Assembly (NCBI RefSeq): GCF_051014445.1
Contig: NC_135137.1
Coordinates: forward strand, 23,623,501-23,687,500
DNA length: 64,000 nucleotides
From: Colletes latitarsis
Taxonomy: Eukaryota > Arthropoda > Insecta > Hymenoptera > Colletidae
Reading direction: 5' to 3'
In this document: positions 11,113 to 23,179 of the stretch, piece by piece
How the letters are laid out: every line of letters begins with the position of its first letter
Position numbering within the stretch: position 1 is the stretch's first letter
Position numbers and translations under genes: made by a program
Notes under the pieces: model-generated
The model's input: the letters and a program-made list of their open reading frames with translations, nothing else
What the model was told of the DNA's origin: nothing
The model's database searches: none

Positions 11113-11888
11113 GTTTGAAGTAACTAAATTAAAATTATTGCATACACTAAAGTAACTACACTAAGAATAATGTAACCACACAAAGAACAAAATCACTACA
11201 CTAAAAATAAACTAACTAAACTGAACTTGACTTTGTAAGAAATATCACAAGACATACAGCAAGGAGACCGATCACGATGTGTTGCAGAGAAAGATTGCAT
11301 GAGAACTAATGAAAAGCTAATGTAGAGCTGGAAGTGGGAAACTGTTTATGAAAGGTGCTTATCGCCTTTTGCCTTTTCCGAACGCAAGACTGAAGAGTTT
11401 GTTTAGATTAGCCAGAACTCATGCGACGCATATCGTTTTCTCGGGCGCGAGAATGAAGAGCGCGTTTTGCCTTAAACGTGTTACTTGTCAAATTGATTTT
11501 CTTCAAAACGCGCAAATATGCACAACAAATTTTTTTACTACATAATCCTTTTTAGTCATTAATTGATATGTGCCATGAATTTGATTGAAGAGAGCTGCAG
11601 AACAATTTTAAAGTCTCTTGAAACTTAAAAAAACTTTTAGTGTACTGTACAATGTTAATACTTTGAAAAAACGTTTTTACAAAACTTAGTAATAATTGCT
11701 ATATTGTCCAAAATACATTAGAAAAAACGAAATTGGAGAATATAGATGAACACTAAAGTTATTTACTTTTAAAAATGAAGTATGAAATCACAGTACAAAC
11801 ATAAAACCTCATTTTATAAATACCTGAAGAAGAAATTCATAAAAAGAGTAACGGTACTATTAATGGAACTTGTATATTATATTATACC
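11113..11888. other. AT-rich, no gene seen
   Basis: Nothing with a recognisable domain on either strand. It contains a short imperfect repeat of ACACTAAxxATAA units around 11140-11220 directly upstream of the gene at 7483-11112, so it may include that transposon's 5' untranslated end. No terminal inverted repeat matching the motif near 7485 was found here. Confidence 0.3.
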
Positions 11889-12225
11889 TGCAGCCTTAGG
11901 TAAAACCCGTAGCAAATATCCCATGCCCCGGGCCACTCACACACACATTCACCCACGCAAAGCATTCATACCGGTGTTTGGTCCGCGGGAGCTTTCGCTC
12001 CGACCTTCGGGATGCCATGCGAGGATGTGGCCACCAGCCTTCTTAGGTTGATGACCTTATCCCCGCATCCCATCCCAGCGGCTGCCCCTATCCGCCACCT
12101 GGGGACGCGCCACGTAGGGGTTCACCTCCCCTGCCGCCTTGATAACCAAACGGGTGCGTGGACGCAGAACGCATTCTGTCATCGCCTCAACGCGAACCCC
12201 TTGAGACCGTCCGGAATGTGTTAAG
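11889..12225. repeat. LINE-D-related repeat fragment
   Basis: CCTGCAGCCTTAGGTAAAAC onward matches 45110-45375 in the same orientation for about 250 bp, including the CACACACATTCACCCACGCA stretch and the GGGATGCCATGCGAGGATG block. At 45110 the sequence is contiguous with a LINE-D 3' end, so this is probably an internally placed LINE-D piece. There is no coding capacity. Confidence 0.55.
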
Positions 12226-12565
12226 GATTTTGATCATTTTCTCTGTTTCTGGCAAATTCGGACAGCTAAAATTGACGTTACATTAAAGTTTAATGTGTCC
12301 TAAATTAATATACAAAATATCATCGAAGTATTTTTTTCAAATTTAATTCAAAGTTGATAAACATTTAACATAGAAAATATGGATCAATTGTTAATATTGT
12401 AAAAAAATTGTTTAGCAGTTTGGAAGGTACTATAATACTGTACATAACCTGCAAAAATCAAATTAAAAACAAACTTTCGGTAAATGGCACATGTTTAAGA
12501 AAATGCACCAAAAATTGCAATAAATTTCTGGTATCATGTTCAACAACAAATTGGTAAATTCAGTA
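12226..12565. other. AT-rich, nothing recognised
   Basis: Low-complexity AT-rich DNA between a LINE-D scrap and the R2-type fragment. I see no ORF, repeat pair or RNA-like structure. Confidence 0.3.
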
Positions 12566-13376
12566 AAAGTTATGGATAGGGAGCGGGACGAGTAGTTAGG
12601 GTATTAAATTTCCTAAAAGCTGACAGACCACCAATTAATGTCCTTGTAGCTAATACCGGGAGGTCCCTCTTACTAATAATGCCCGTTGCGAGAAAACTTC
12701 GCGAGGAATCAGGACCCCAGACTCCACGCCAAGGCAGGGTCGCAGCGTGGACTATTATATTAGTCAACCGAGTCGATTCTTTAATCAAACGGATTAGATG
12801 TTCATTGTCCGCGTAGTAGCTAACCTTTCTCCTATGGGCCTCCGAAAGAAAGGGCAGATCACTAATAATTTGTGCATCTACAACTAGACTTGTACAACCC
12901 AAGTTAGTTACTATGTCGGGCTTCCTGATCCCTACCGAGATTCCGTGGTAACTCCGAAACCCGAACGGGAAAGGTTCCTCACCAGGTAGGAGACAATGGC
13001 GTTCTGTCTCTTGATTCTGTCCAGATAGGTCCTACGGCATTCCTGTAGAATATGGTTCGTTGTTTCTACTCTAGGACAGCCAGCGCGACACCGTTTGTCG
13101 AACTCACGACCTCTAGAGGTCCTGGATCGCAAGGGAAGCGCATTGATGCACAGACGACAGCAGTTAATAAAGTCGCGATCCGACAGAAAACGATTAGCCG
13201 AGGCAATCCATTGGTGCTGCGCAGGAGTTTCCGATGAGTGCAGGAAAGCGGCCCCGTCCATCGAACTGTGTAGTTTCGTCGCCCAAAGAGGCTTAATTTC
13301 CAACATAGTATTGACTAGGACATCGCTCGGCTTCAGACGTCGTTGATATAACAGGCTCTCGTGATACCAGAAGGAG
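12566..13376 (-). pseudogene. R2-type retrotransposon, C-terminal zinc knuckle and restriction-like endonuclease
   Basis: The minus strand begins within LLYQRRLKPSDVLVNTML and then shows INALPLRSRTSRGREFDKRC and CRAGCPRVETTNHILQEC, the CCHC knuckle region of R2-type LINEs. After a one-base frameshift near 12928 comes the PD-x12-D endonuclease motif (RKPDIV...SLVVDAQI) followed by AHRRKVSYYAD at 12570-12902. R2 elements normally cut 28S rDNA with this domain. No 28S sequence flanks this copy, and the RT is missing, so it is a dispersed or orphan fragment. The neighbouring LINE fragment at 13377 is unrelated and on the other strand. Confidence 0.85.
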
Positions 13377-13750
13377 CCAGGCGCAAGGCTCGGGGCCCAC
13401 CCCGGTTGGAGAGGATGGTCGCGGCTTTAGGTCGGATCCTATCCAATCTGGGGGGCATGGCATGGGAGATATCTGTGCCGGATAGGGAAGGTGCCGACGG
13501 CGCGTTGCTGCCATTGTGACGCTGAGCAGGACACGGCTGAACATACCCTCGAGGTATGCCCTACGTGGGTGGGGAAGCGCTGTATCCTGGTCGGCGTCAT
13601 CGGGCGGGATGTCTCGCTGCCGGGCGTGGTGCGTGCCATGCTCGGCAGCGAGGGGAAGTGGAGGGCCGTGGCCTCCTTTTGCGAGAGCGTAATGCTGCAG
13701 AAGGAGACCGCGGACAGGGAGTGCGAGCTTCAGCTGTCACTGCACCCGGG
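13377..13750 (+). pseudogene. LINE-A-type ORF2 C-terminus with internal deletion
   Basis: The plus strand reads RLERMVAALGRILSNLGG near 13407-13461, then jumps to PTARCCHCDAEQDTAEHTLE from 13494 and continues VVRAMLGSEGKWRAVASFCE. In LINE-A (29767-33425) these blocks are separated by about 190 residues, so an internal deletion has occurred. The CCHC knuckle is intact. Beyond 13740 it diverges from LINE-A into a different tail. Only two plus-strand LINEs were found in the window, this one and LINE-C. Confidence 0.8.
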
Positions 13751-14033
13751 TGTCCAAAGTTGTGGGGGAGGTATAGCACCCCCCACCGGGCCTCATAACA
13801 TGAGCCAACCTCTCCTCCAAGTGGTGGACGCCGGGCAACGGCAAGCCGGCGAACGGAGCTCTGGCTTAGGCAGGGGCGGTGCAGGTGCACACCGTATGGG
13901 AGTAGCAACCCCACCTACCCGAGCAAAGACGAGATCCGTCGATCGTCTTGAGCAGAACCAAGAGGTGTCAGAAAGGAGAGGTGTCAGGAAAGCAAAGAGA
14001 GAAGGGGAAGCATTATGACTAGCGTATATTGGA

Positions 14034-14286
14034 CACCTGGGGGCTGCGGCCCCCAATTCACGTTAAGGCTTATTGGAGAAGGCATATATTGTACAAAAAG
14101 GGGCTATATGCCCCCTTTTTCACTTTAAAAGGACTTTGCGAAGTTCCTATCGAACACCTAAAGCTTCTCCAAGAAAGACCTAACTAATATCAGGGGGCTA
14201 TAAGCCCCCTTTTTGCTTTAATGCTTTTTCGAGGAGGCGATCCTAACACCAGAAATTAAAAAAGGGGGCTATATGCCCCCTTTTCA
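14034..14286. repeat. series of GC-hairpin / poly-T modules
   Basis: Four short perfect hairpins in about 250 bp: GGGGGCTGCGGCCCCC near 14039, GGGGCTATATGCCCC flanked by A5/T5 near 14096-14122, GGGGGCTATAAGCCCCC-T5 near 14188-14213, and A6-GGGGGCTATATGCCCCC-T4 near 14257-14282. The last three share the loop-proximal CTATAxG core. They look like intrinsic terminators but sit in eukaryotic LINE-derived DNA. Function unknown. Confidence 0.7.
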
Positions 14287-15322
14287 CGTTAAGCAAAATT
14301 ACAAAAATTAGTAAGAGACACAAAACGACGTCTGTATGCGTCTCCAAAAGCAATACGCCGCTGGACTTGGCAGAATCCAGCACACCAAAACATCTGGTGG
14401 CAGACGTCGAAATGCCAGACGATTGGCGGAAGGAGGCCACCGTATAAGTAGCTGAGCTGCTCCTTACTGCCTGAAGGTGTCGGCTGGGAAACCATGCTAG
14501 TATCCTTGGTAGGGAGACGGGCCTCGAAACGTGGATCGCTCCCCTGGCCATTAGAAGACTCCGCCTAGACCAGCTCAACTCCGAGCTGTAAGCCGGTGGT
14601 GTACGGCTCTGTCAGACTCGGAGTCCTTGCCATACGGACGCTGCATATAGGAAGGATATGCAGTGCATGACGAAACACTGAAAGGTACGCCAACGACAAA
14701 AGACAACATGTATATTATACATGTAAGACCGTCGTCGCGCTGCTGACAGCAGCTCACGTCGTTGGCGATGGCAAAAGGACGCTGAAGCGTTAAAGAGCAT
14801 AGTTAATGATGGCAAAGTGAGTTCGACGAGTCCCACGTTTTGGAGCTAATGCTACAGGGACATGATGCCCAAGGTTATGTCCTAGTTACGCAGCGGGTTC
14901 CCTGCAAAAACAGGGAGCAGAAACCGGGCGTAGCGAAGCAGAGGGAACATCTGCTTGAGGTTTGTTCCCCACGTGTTTGCCGTGCGTGGCGACCTGTGTC
15001 GGCGGAAAGGAGGATCCTGGGATCTGAGGGCCCTCTCTCCTGCGGGAGTGTAGCTGCCCAACACGTACCTTTGGCCTCTGCTTCGTCTAGACAGGCGGCT
15101 AGGCGAGAAAAGCAGCCCTGTGCCTAGTCAATCGGCTCGGAACACCATTCGTGGGTTCTATTGGGTGAGGAAGTGAACCTAGGAGTCCGGGGAAAGCCCG
15201 GTCGGCCTTTGTTCGCGGACTATATCCCGGGTGCAAGTCCTAACCCAGGCAGTAGCCGGGTTCCAGTTGAGAGTCCATGGAGGCCGGGACACACTCCGGG
15301 ATGAAAAGAAATACTAACAAGT
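14287..15322 (+). other. probable LINE 5' untranslated DNA, no ORF recognised
   Basis: GC-balanced DNA immediately upstream of LINE-C ORF1. The stretch from about 14820 to 15322 is most likely LINE-C's 5' UTR because it leads directly into the ORF1 ATG at 15323 with no break. 14290-14800 may be a further LINE end. No domain was found in any frame. Confidence 0.4.
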
Positions 15323-16930
15323 ATGGAAGCCAAAATTAAAATAACCAAAATCGATGCCGTAGTACCCCGCAAGGGCGAAAAGGGAGATAAGGAGGCCGCT
15401 GTCGCTGCTCCCGGTAGAACGACGGCGGTGAGCAAAAGAGCTGGGGTGGTTACACCACCTCAGAAAAAAGTTAAGGTGGTTGAAGTGGGTAAGGGCGCAA
15501 AAACGCCCCCCTGCACAAGACCCCCAACGACAAAGGGCAAGGCTACGTCACCTAAGCCAGCAGGAAAAACATCTCCTGCGCCCGCTATTAAGAAGGACGG
15601 ATCGGGGATACTACCCCGTATAACTCCAACGAAGAAGCCGGAGGCTAAAAAGCCGAAGGCATCTTCCGCAGGCAAAGCCACGTCCTCGGACGAAGGAAAA
15701 GGCCTCAAAGTAGATAACGACGGTTGGATAACCGTTGTTAAGAAGGAGAAGCCGCCGAGGGCAGAGATAGCCCAGGAGAGCGGCGAGGAACAGCCAGGAA
15801 CAGCCAGGCCTTCGAACAGGCCTCTCGACTATATTAGTGGAGAGGCCTCGAAACTAATCAAGGACATCCGGACTCACTGTCTTGGTAAGAATACCAGGCT
15901 CAGTAAAGAGACCAGAGCCTTGATAGTTGGCAATGCGGCTGCGCTCTACGAGCTAGTCCAGGAGGTTCTATTGCAGAACTCTTTCCTAAAAGGACAGCTC
16001 GCGGCGATCCGGCAAGAGGTGAGAGCCTCCCAAAGGGTCGCGGAGAGGGTTGCCCCTACAGTTTCGTAGACGGCGGGACCCCATCCGAATGCGAAACCAG
16101 CGCCAGTTCGAGCAGTATCGACCTACGCCCAAGCGGTAAAGGTTGATGCTAACCGAATTTCCCCGGATGCGGTTAAACCACCACGACATGTGGTGCGTAT
16201 TTTCCCGCCGAAAGTGAAAGGACAAAACAGCGATGTTACCAAACAGACTGTTTTGTCCCTGGTCAAGTCAGCGAAGGCAAAGATTCGCGTAAGGTCTGTC
16301 CGACGCATCCACTCAGGTGGCATAGCCGTCGAGACCGAGCGCAAGGAGGATCTTAAAGCCTTCGTAAACTGCGCGAAGCTGAAAGAAGTAGGACTTTCAG
16401 CAACTCTACCGACTTTAAGGAACCCTACACTCATTGTGTACGACGTTCCAAAGTCGATGAGTAAAGAGGAGGTTTCTTCCAGTATTTGAAAGCAAAACCT
16501 CAGTGATATGACCCAGGGGGATGTGTCGTCCAACCTGAAGGTCCGGTTTGCAACCGGCCCGAAGGAAAAGGACACTGCCAACTGGGTCCTGGAAGTCAGT
16601 CCGCAGGTTTGCCAGCGGCTGAAGAGCTCGGGCAGAGTGTACCTGAAGTGGTCATCATGCAGAGTGCAGGACTACGTATCAGTGACACGCTGCTTCAAGT
16701 GTCAAATGTTTGGCCACATGGCGAAGCATTGCAAAGCGAAAGATGAGGTTTGCGGTCACTGCTCGGAAGAAGGGCATACCATTGCCTCTTGCACAGGGAA
16801 GAGCAAGCCCCCAACTTGCTCCAACTGCAGATCAAGAGGTAAAAAGCACGACCATAGGTCTAAAGATAAGAACTGCCCTGCCTATACAGCAGCCTTAGAA
16901 CTTGCAGTATCTCGAACCAATTATGGATAG
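15323..16930 (+). pseudogene. LINE-C ORF1 (Gag-like nucleic-acid binding protein), nonsense-broken
   Basis: One reading frame runs from the ATG at 15323 to the TAG at 16930, interrupted by in-frame stops at 16067-16069 and 16487-16489. The N-terminal third is Lys/Pro/Ala-rich. The middle contains the R1-clade Gag motif RRIHSGGIAVETER and LIVYDVPKSMS. The C-terminus holds three zinc knuckles (CFKCQMFGHMAKHC, CGHCSEEGHTIASC, and CSNCRSRGKKHDHRS). Such proteins bind LINE RNA to form the RNP. It overlaps ORF2 by 29 bases in another frame, the usual R1-type arrangement. Confidence 0.85.
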
Positions 16931-19900
16931 ATACGACCCGGAGAATCCCCTAAGGCAATTGCGCATCGCGCAGCATAATATGCGGTGTGCGTTAATTGTT
17001 CATGGTGAGGTGAGCGAGCTAATGCACACAAAGGAGATCGACGTGTTGCTCATGCAAGAACCTTACCAATTTCAGGGACAGATTCCAGGCTTTGAGCTCA
17101 CGGCGAAGGTGATCGCCGAAGATGACCGGGCTATGGCTGCAATAGTGGTCAGAAACCCGGACATCTCGGTGGTAAAAATCACACAGCTGTGTGATACTCA
17201 CACCTCCTGCGTTTGTATTAGCGGACCCTTCGGTAGTTTCTACCTCGTCAGCCAGTACTTTCAATGCTCGGAAGACATTGAACCAAGTCTGGCACGTTTG
17301 GAGAAGACACTCAATGCTCTCCAACACCGTCGAGTCGTGATAGCCGCGGACGTCAATGCCAAATCCCACCTTTGGGGGGGAGGAAGCGTTCGACCGGATA
17401 CGCGAGGCGAAAAACTCGAAGAGTTTATCGCATTGTACAACCTGACGATTTTGAACGAGGCTGGTAGTATCCCTACATACTCCAGCCCTGCCGGTGAGTC
17501 ATGGATCGATGTCACATTATCGACATCAGACATGGCGACAATTGTTCAAAACTGGACGGTTCACGAGGATTGGGCCTCCAGCGACCATCGATTTATTGAT
17601 TTTGTCTTGCAGTTCATGGACGTGAATGAGAATCGAAGCCCAAAGCCTCGATTCCGCACGTTGCATGCGAACTGGGAGCGTTTTGATCAAGTTCTGATTG
17701 AGGGCGCGAGGCAATTACCCCTCGGCACTGGTTGCCGCAGGGAAGTCGAACACCTGGCACAAGAGGTCGAGAAATCGATCATCGATGCGTGCAATGCCTC
17801 AATGCGCCCCAAGAAGTGGCATTCAAAGTGGCATTCAAAGTGGACGGAAAATTTGACGAGAATGAAAGCGCGAGTCTATCAACTTAGACGACCCTTTCAG
17901 CGCGAGAGGAACTCGGAGGAGAGAGCGGTAAAGCAGGCTGAGTATCGAACATCTGGACTCGCCTACACAGCCGCAGTGCGCGCGGCGAAAGCACAAAGCT
18001 GGCAGAACTTTGTGACGGAGCAGGGGAACAAAGAGCCATAGGGACTTGTTTACAAGATCGCCCAGAGGAAACTCTGTGTTGAGACTGCGGTCTCTAACAT
18101 TCGAACGCCAGAAGGATATATGACTGACTGGGAATCGACTGCTCCGCAGCTCCTACAGGCGCTAATCCCGGACGACTCGTCCACGGATGAAACGCCGGAG
18201 CAAGCAAACACCAGAGCTGATGCTGCAACCGATCCGCCGACTGAGGACTGTCCAGTCTTCACGAGGAATGAGCTTGGAACTGCAGTATCACGCTTAAAGC
18301 GAGGCAAATGCCCTGGGCTGGGCCGTATAGAGGCCGAGGTAGTTAAATGTGCTTATGGATTCATCTATAGTGCTCTACTAAGACTCTACAACGGGTGTCT
18401 AACACACGGGGTCTTCCCCGTTAGGTGAAAAATCGGCTCGATTAGAGCAATCTTGAAAGGGCCCGATAAACCACCAACGGATGTCAAGTCGTATAGACCG
18501 ATATGCCTACTTTCCATTTTAGGCAAAGTATTAGAAAGACTAATGCTTAATAGAATGAGAAATGTATTCCTAAACCCAGAACACAGTTCCGATCGGCAAT
18601 ACGGATTCAGGCCTGGACAATCCACGGAAGATGCCGTGGTGAAGCTCAGGGAAGTGACATCCTAGCGTGAGGAACGATATGTGATGGGTCTCTCCTTCGA
18701 CATCGCTGGAGCCTTTGATAATATTTGATGGCCAAGCATACTTCAGAAGTTGAAACGCCGGGGATGTCCCCGAAATCTTTATCGACTCATGGTCGACTAC
18801 TTCGCTGACCGTGTGGTTACAATAGTTTCTAAACACGGTAATGTGCGTAAGCAAGGCACCAAGGGCTGCCCACAGGGATCGATACTCGGTCCGAGCTGCT
18901 AGAACCTAGTCTTTGACGAAGTTCTGCAGCTCCTAACAAACGAACACCTGGCTTGCGAGCCAATAGCCTACGCTGACGACTTACTCGTGGTATTCTACGA
19001 AAACTCGAGAAATCAGTTGCAGCAAAGAGGGCAAAGAGTCGCGAATACAATTTCTGAGTGGTGCGCCACGCAGAAACTTACACTATCTGCGACTAAGACC
19101 GAGATGATTCTCTTGAAAGGAAATCTGGATAGAGAACGAGCTCCTGCGATAAGGATAGACAGGAGAAGTGTGGCACTTAAGCAAACCATAAGGTACTTGG
19201 GTGTTCACATCGATGCGCGAATGGGAGTAAGATCCCACGTCGAATATTTGAATGCCAAAGTTATGCGAACGTTTTATACGCTAGCAAGACTTGCTCGATC
19301 AAACTGGGGATTGGGACACAGAACCATGTGTACTTTGTAGAAAGGTCTCTTCGTCCCGATCACGACATACGCCGCCGCCGGATGGGTAGACATGCTTACT
19401 TCTGTGACAAGAATAAAACTTGCCAGGGCGCAGCGACATGTTTTGCTCGCCGTCACCAAGGCTTATCGCACGGTGTCTACCAACGCGATCACAGTGATCG
19501 CCGGGACGATGCCGATAGACTTGGTGTTAGTGGAGCGCGCGTGTGCATACCGGATAAGAAGACAAATGAATATCGATGTTGGAAATTGTCGAATAAGTCG
19601 AGCCGATTTGACGGCTGGGGAAGTAACTGCTGTTCAGGTGAAAGCCTTGGTGCGAATGGAATTTCTCAATATGTGGCAATTGAGATGGTCATCATCGGAG
19701 GTAGTCAAAGGTAGGGTCACCTTCCGCTACTTCTCTGATGTATCTGACCGTCTCGATGCAAGCTGGGTGATATTGGATCACTACGTGGTACAATTCCTAA
19801 GCGGGCACGGAGATTTCCGAGCCAAGCTCAAGGAATTCGCTTTAGTACCGCACGAGAACTGCGACTGTGGCCAAGTGGAGACACCACACCACGTCCTGTT

Positions 19901-19979
19901 CGAGTGCCGAAGGTACCGAGATGCGCGAGAACTCCTGAGACAAGCGGCTGAAGAAACTGGTCACATCCGTGGCCGGTGA
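16902..19979 (+). pseudogene. LINE-C ORF2 (endonuclease + reverse transcriptase), six in-frame stops
   Basis: A single frame from 16902 to the TGA at 19977-19979 (about 1,025 codons). Order: endonuclease (LLMQEPYQFQG, VIAADVNAKSHLWGGG, SWIDVTLST, SDHRFIDF), RT (SYRPICLLSILGKVLERL, GFRPGQSTEDAV, GCPQGSILGPSC, AYADDLLVVF) and a C-terminal knuckle (CDCGQVETPHHVLFECR). There is no frameshift, but in-frame stops occur at 18039, 18426, 18663, 18726, 18900 and 19338. At least three of them sit where related LINEs have Trp (before GLVYKIA, in the WK motif, and in the WNL motif). The gene is dead as read, though its frame is strikingly preserved. Confidence 0.88.
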
Positions 19980-20433
19980 CCGAAGCCGAACTTGTATCAC
20001 AAGGCCTATTCAGGGAGTTCCGGACATATACGCGCTCGGTACTACTTACGAAAGCAGGGCGAAACCAAAATCGCCATTGAACGCACTACGCTACGTAACG
20101 AGAGAGAGAAGTCTGCGGATTCTCTCCAGTACCAAGCTTGAAAATGTACTCGAACGGAAACTAGGTCATGTGCTTCGGCAATGACCTCCTCGGGCCGGGA
20201 TACAAGCCCTGCTTGCTTAGGCAAGCGTTCCTGGATTGGGTTGGCCTCCAGGTGGCAGTAGGTTTCGACGTCGTTAGCCTCCAAAAACGCATAACGACGC
20301 GTGAAAAGTAGATGCCCGAACAACAGGCAAAGTGTAGTTGCTGGTATGGACCTTCGGTCTGAGGTACAGCAAAGTCCCCAAGTGGCAATGCGCTTGGACA
20401 CAAGAACGACTACACACTACATGTCACTGTACC
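19980..20433 (+). other. LINE-C 3' untranslated region
   Basis: Follows the ORF2 stop directly. No poly-A tail is visible before the palindrome-element sequence starts near 20434, so the 3' end is truncated or overwritten. No ORF with a domain. Confidence 0.45.
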
Positions 20434-23046
20434 CACTTCTTACCCCGAAAATGCTTCACAGCACGGTCACTAGCACTTTTCACTTTTACATTATCGGGGT
20501 AAGAAGCGGGGGTGCAGTGACTGGGCCGTCCCATCAGCTGATTTTTATTGGGATCAGCGCACCAGATCAACTTGCAAGTAAATGGGTAAGTCGAATTTCA
20601 ATTATTTTTCCATTAACCCTTTGCATGCGAGGAATGTTTCGGTACGCACAAATCCATTCTTCTTTTCCAGTACAGTTTTTAATAACAAATGGTTACAAAT
20701 GGTTCTTACAGTATTTGTTTTAATTTTCTGAAAATAATTCTTATTTTAATTTTAAAACACTCTGACGAGAAGCGACACTCGGGTGCGAAAGATTAATTTC
20801 CTAAAAATTCCGATAGCATTTTTCCATATTTTATTCCTTCTTCCTTGGAAACAGCAAATATAAATTGTTAAAGTACTAAGGGACTTTAACGTGGATCCGG
20901 ATGAGGGAACAGACAGGTAGAGAAACAGTTACAACTTTTACAAAAAAGTTAAATTTATTTTACAAAATATAATTTCTTACAAAATTAAAAATGTGGAAAA
21001 TAAATATAATGGAAAAACGAAAATTATGGAATGCCCGGCTCGGTTTTTTCGACCGGTTTCCTCTTTTCTCTCCTAATTCATTTACCTTGGTGGAGGCCTT
21101 CTGTAACACAATTGTACAGCAAAGTATGAATATTTTGCGGACAGCTTACACGTTAACGCGCGCGTCAGCTGCTTATCTCGCGCTCCAGCGACAGTCTAGT
21201 GTGTTTGGAGGGGAGAGCTGGCTGGCAATTTAGCGCTCTAACCAGTGGACTGTATATTCTTTCTGGTCGATGAGATTCGTTTCTTACGATCTCACCGACG
21301 TGCACAACCGGGTAGATGAAGATCTCCTCCTATCTACCGGGTTTGCTCTCGCAATGCCACGGACGGGAAACCAAATGAAGGTTGTAAGGCTCCAAGAGGC
21401 TATATCCCGCGAGCACGCTCACCGTGCGAGTGGCGTCTGGACACCACCTACGCAAGAGGACTTCTTGTCCTGGTTCGGCTCCCTCGTCAGCTGCTCCTCA
21501 GGAGCGATCTGCGGCCTGCCTACGCAGCTGCCTAGCCAGCGATTCCTTTCAACCAGGAATGCCCGACAGCCAGCCGTAGCGACCTCGACGGCGGCTCCTT
21601 TAGTCCGAGGAACTGGCCTGCGGCTCGCCAGATTAGGACGAAATTCCCCTGCTAACCTATCCACCCTACTTTTACAGCCCAGTGTGGTCGACTCACAGCT
21701 GGTAGTAGGTGTAGAGGTGGGAGGAAGGCTCTTCGAACCCTTTGCTCCACCGTACGCTTAGGCTCTACTTATTGTCCCCTCACGACGGTATATTGGAACG
21801 GGTTCTCAGAAGCCCGATGCACGGAGAGCACCACGAGGTGATATCCTTCCTGAATATCTACCTTCCGGTTGCTCCTACGCCGTATAGCTCCAGACTGGTC
21901 GGTGAAACTTTCCACCCCAACGGTCGGTGTACTCTCTACGGTACACAGGACGGGTGGTTCCAGTGGGTTTCGTACGACTTCTACCAACGGTGAACTACCA
22001 CCAGGCGATACTAGTATATCAGTATCAGCCTTCCAGTAGCTCTAACCGGATAATTGGAAGAAGACTCAAGGCGATCGACACCGAGTCTCCAACGTCGCAG
22101 TCGCATCCACGACCGGCAACGTTCAATCACACTCCTGCGTCTACGATCGCTTCACACCCGGCGTGCCGTGCGATCGCTACAACAACAGGCAGATTGTCCT
22201 ATCTCTGGGAAAATCTCAAGTCACGATGACGAGATGTTCCAATAAATTATTATCGCTGTCCACTTGCTGTCTCTACTTAAGAGCGAGCTTAGCTGACACT
22301 CTTCTGAGCTTCGATTGAAAACCGGAGCGAGATCGTAAATAGGTCTGCTCTGGATCACCGACGGCTCAGTACTGAAGCGTGACGATCTGCAAGCAGCCAC
22401 GGCCCCGGCTCGCTCCGTCGCGCAGGCGCAGTACTGGTTAGCGACGGCGCGGCGCTGCCGCGTTTCGTCTATCGATCTTTCTTCGATAGATCTCGTTTCT
22501 CTCTCTTTCTCGTCGCTAGCAACACAATTCCTAGAATTTCTCTCAAAACTCGAGAATTTCCGTGAAGCTAACTGGAAAAAACCCGTAAATAGCCGCGGTA
22601 TACGAAACTGAACGATGGAAAATTTCCACGTCAACACAACCATCTAGAATTCCGCGAATTCAATATAGATACGGGCATCGCGGCCGAGTTTCTCCGTCTC
22701 GGACTCACGCGATATTTAAACATAAATAATTAATAAATTCGATTTAGCTGGCTGATTTATCCAACCTGTAGAGGTAACAGTTGCAGTGGCAGTATTTTTA
22801 ATTATTTATATTCGTTCCAGGACGTATATTCGATGCACATCTTGCTACCTAACCGACGCGGTGGCTCTCTTAGTCCGGACGGCCCTGATCGCGCGAAAGG
22901 CGCGCGCCGTGATTCGTCAGTGTTTTTCGTTAATAATTCAAAAACGAAGCCCCATCCGACATTTTTGCAAAGGAAATTGTTGTTCACAATCGTCTCAGCA
23001 ACCCCACATTGCCGGTTCTTACACCATTTACGGGACACCCTGTATA
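20434..23046. mobile_element. second copy of palindromic foldback element (one arm), split by an LTR
   Basis: 20434-20865 and 22728-23046 together match the loop and right arm of the 8474-9958 palindrome (CTTCTTACCCCG stem, TTTTATTCCTTCTTCCTTGG, CGAGGAATGTTTCGG, and the end CGGGACACCCTGTATA). The loop is reverse-complemented relative to copy 1, consistent with opposite orientation, and the other arm is lost. Sequence divergence from copy 1 is visible throughout. A solo LTR (20866-22722) interrupts it with a TAAAT duplication. Confidence 0.85.
20866..22722. mobile_element. solo LTR, 1.86 kb
   Basis: Starts TGTTAAAG and ends TTTAAACA, with a 5-bp duplication TAAAT at 20861-20865 and 22723-22727. 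The flanks rejoin seamlessly against the palindrome arm at 9610-9660, which proves the insertion boundaries. There are no internal RT or Gag sequences, so it is a solo LTR. It shares the GGTTGTAAGGCTCC motif (near 21380) and the terminal TTTAAACA with the LTRs at 29605-37210 and 41972-43640. Superfamily unassigned; the 5-bp duplication suits BEL/Pao or Gypsy. Confidence 0.85.
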
Positions 23047-23179
23047 CGCCCGTCGGAGCGAAAGGGTTGTGACCGTTCCCCCGTGGACGGTCCGATTCGA
23101 GGGGGACGCTGAGGAAGGTGGCAGGTGCCGACTCAGTCGGCGGTCGAGGGTTCGCTGCGGTGAGTGACGTAGGCCGGGT

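Noticed and set aside
12566..13376. Sign of an rDNA unit next to the R2-type fragment
   Set aside because: No 28S sequence could be recognised on either side.
14096..14282. Bacterial rho-independent terminators
   Set aside because: The shape fits, but the context is insect LINE DNA with no bacterial genes, so they were reported as hairpin modules.
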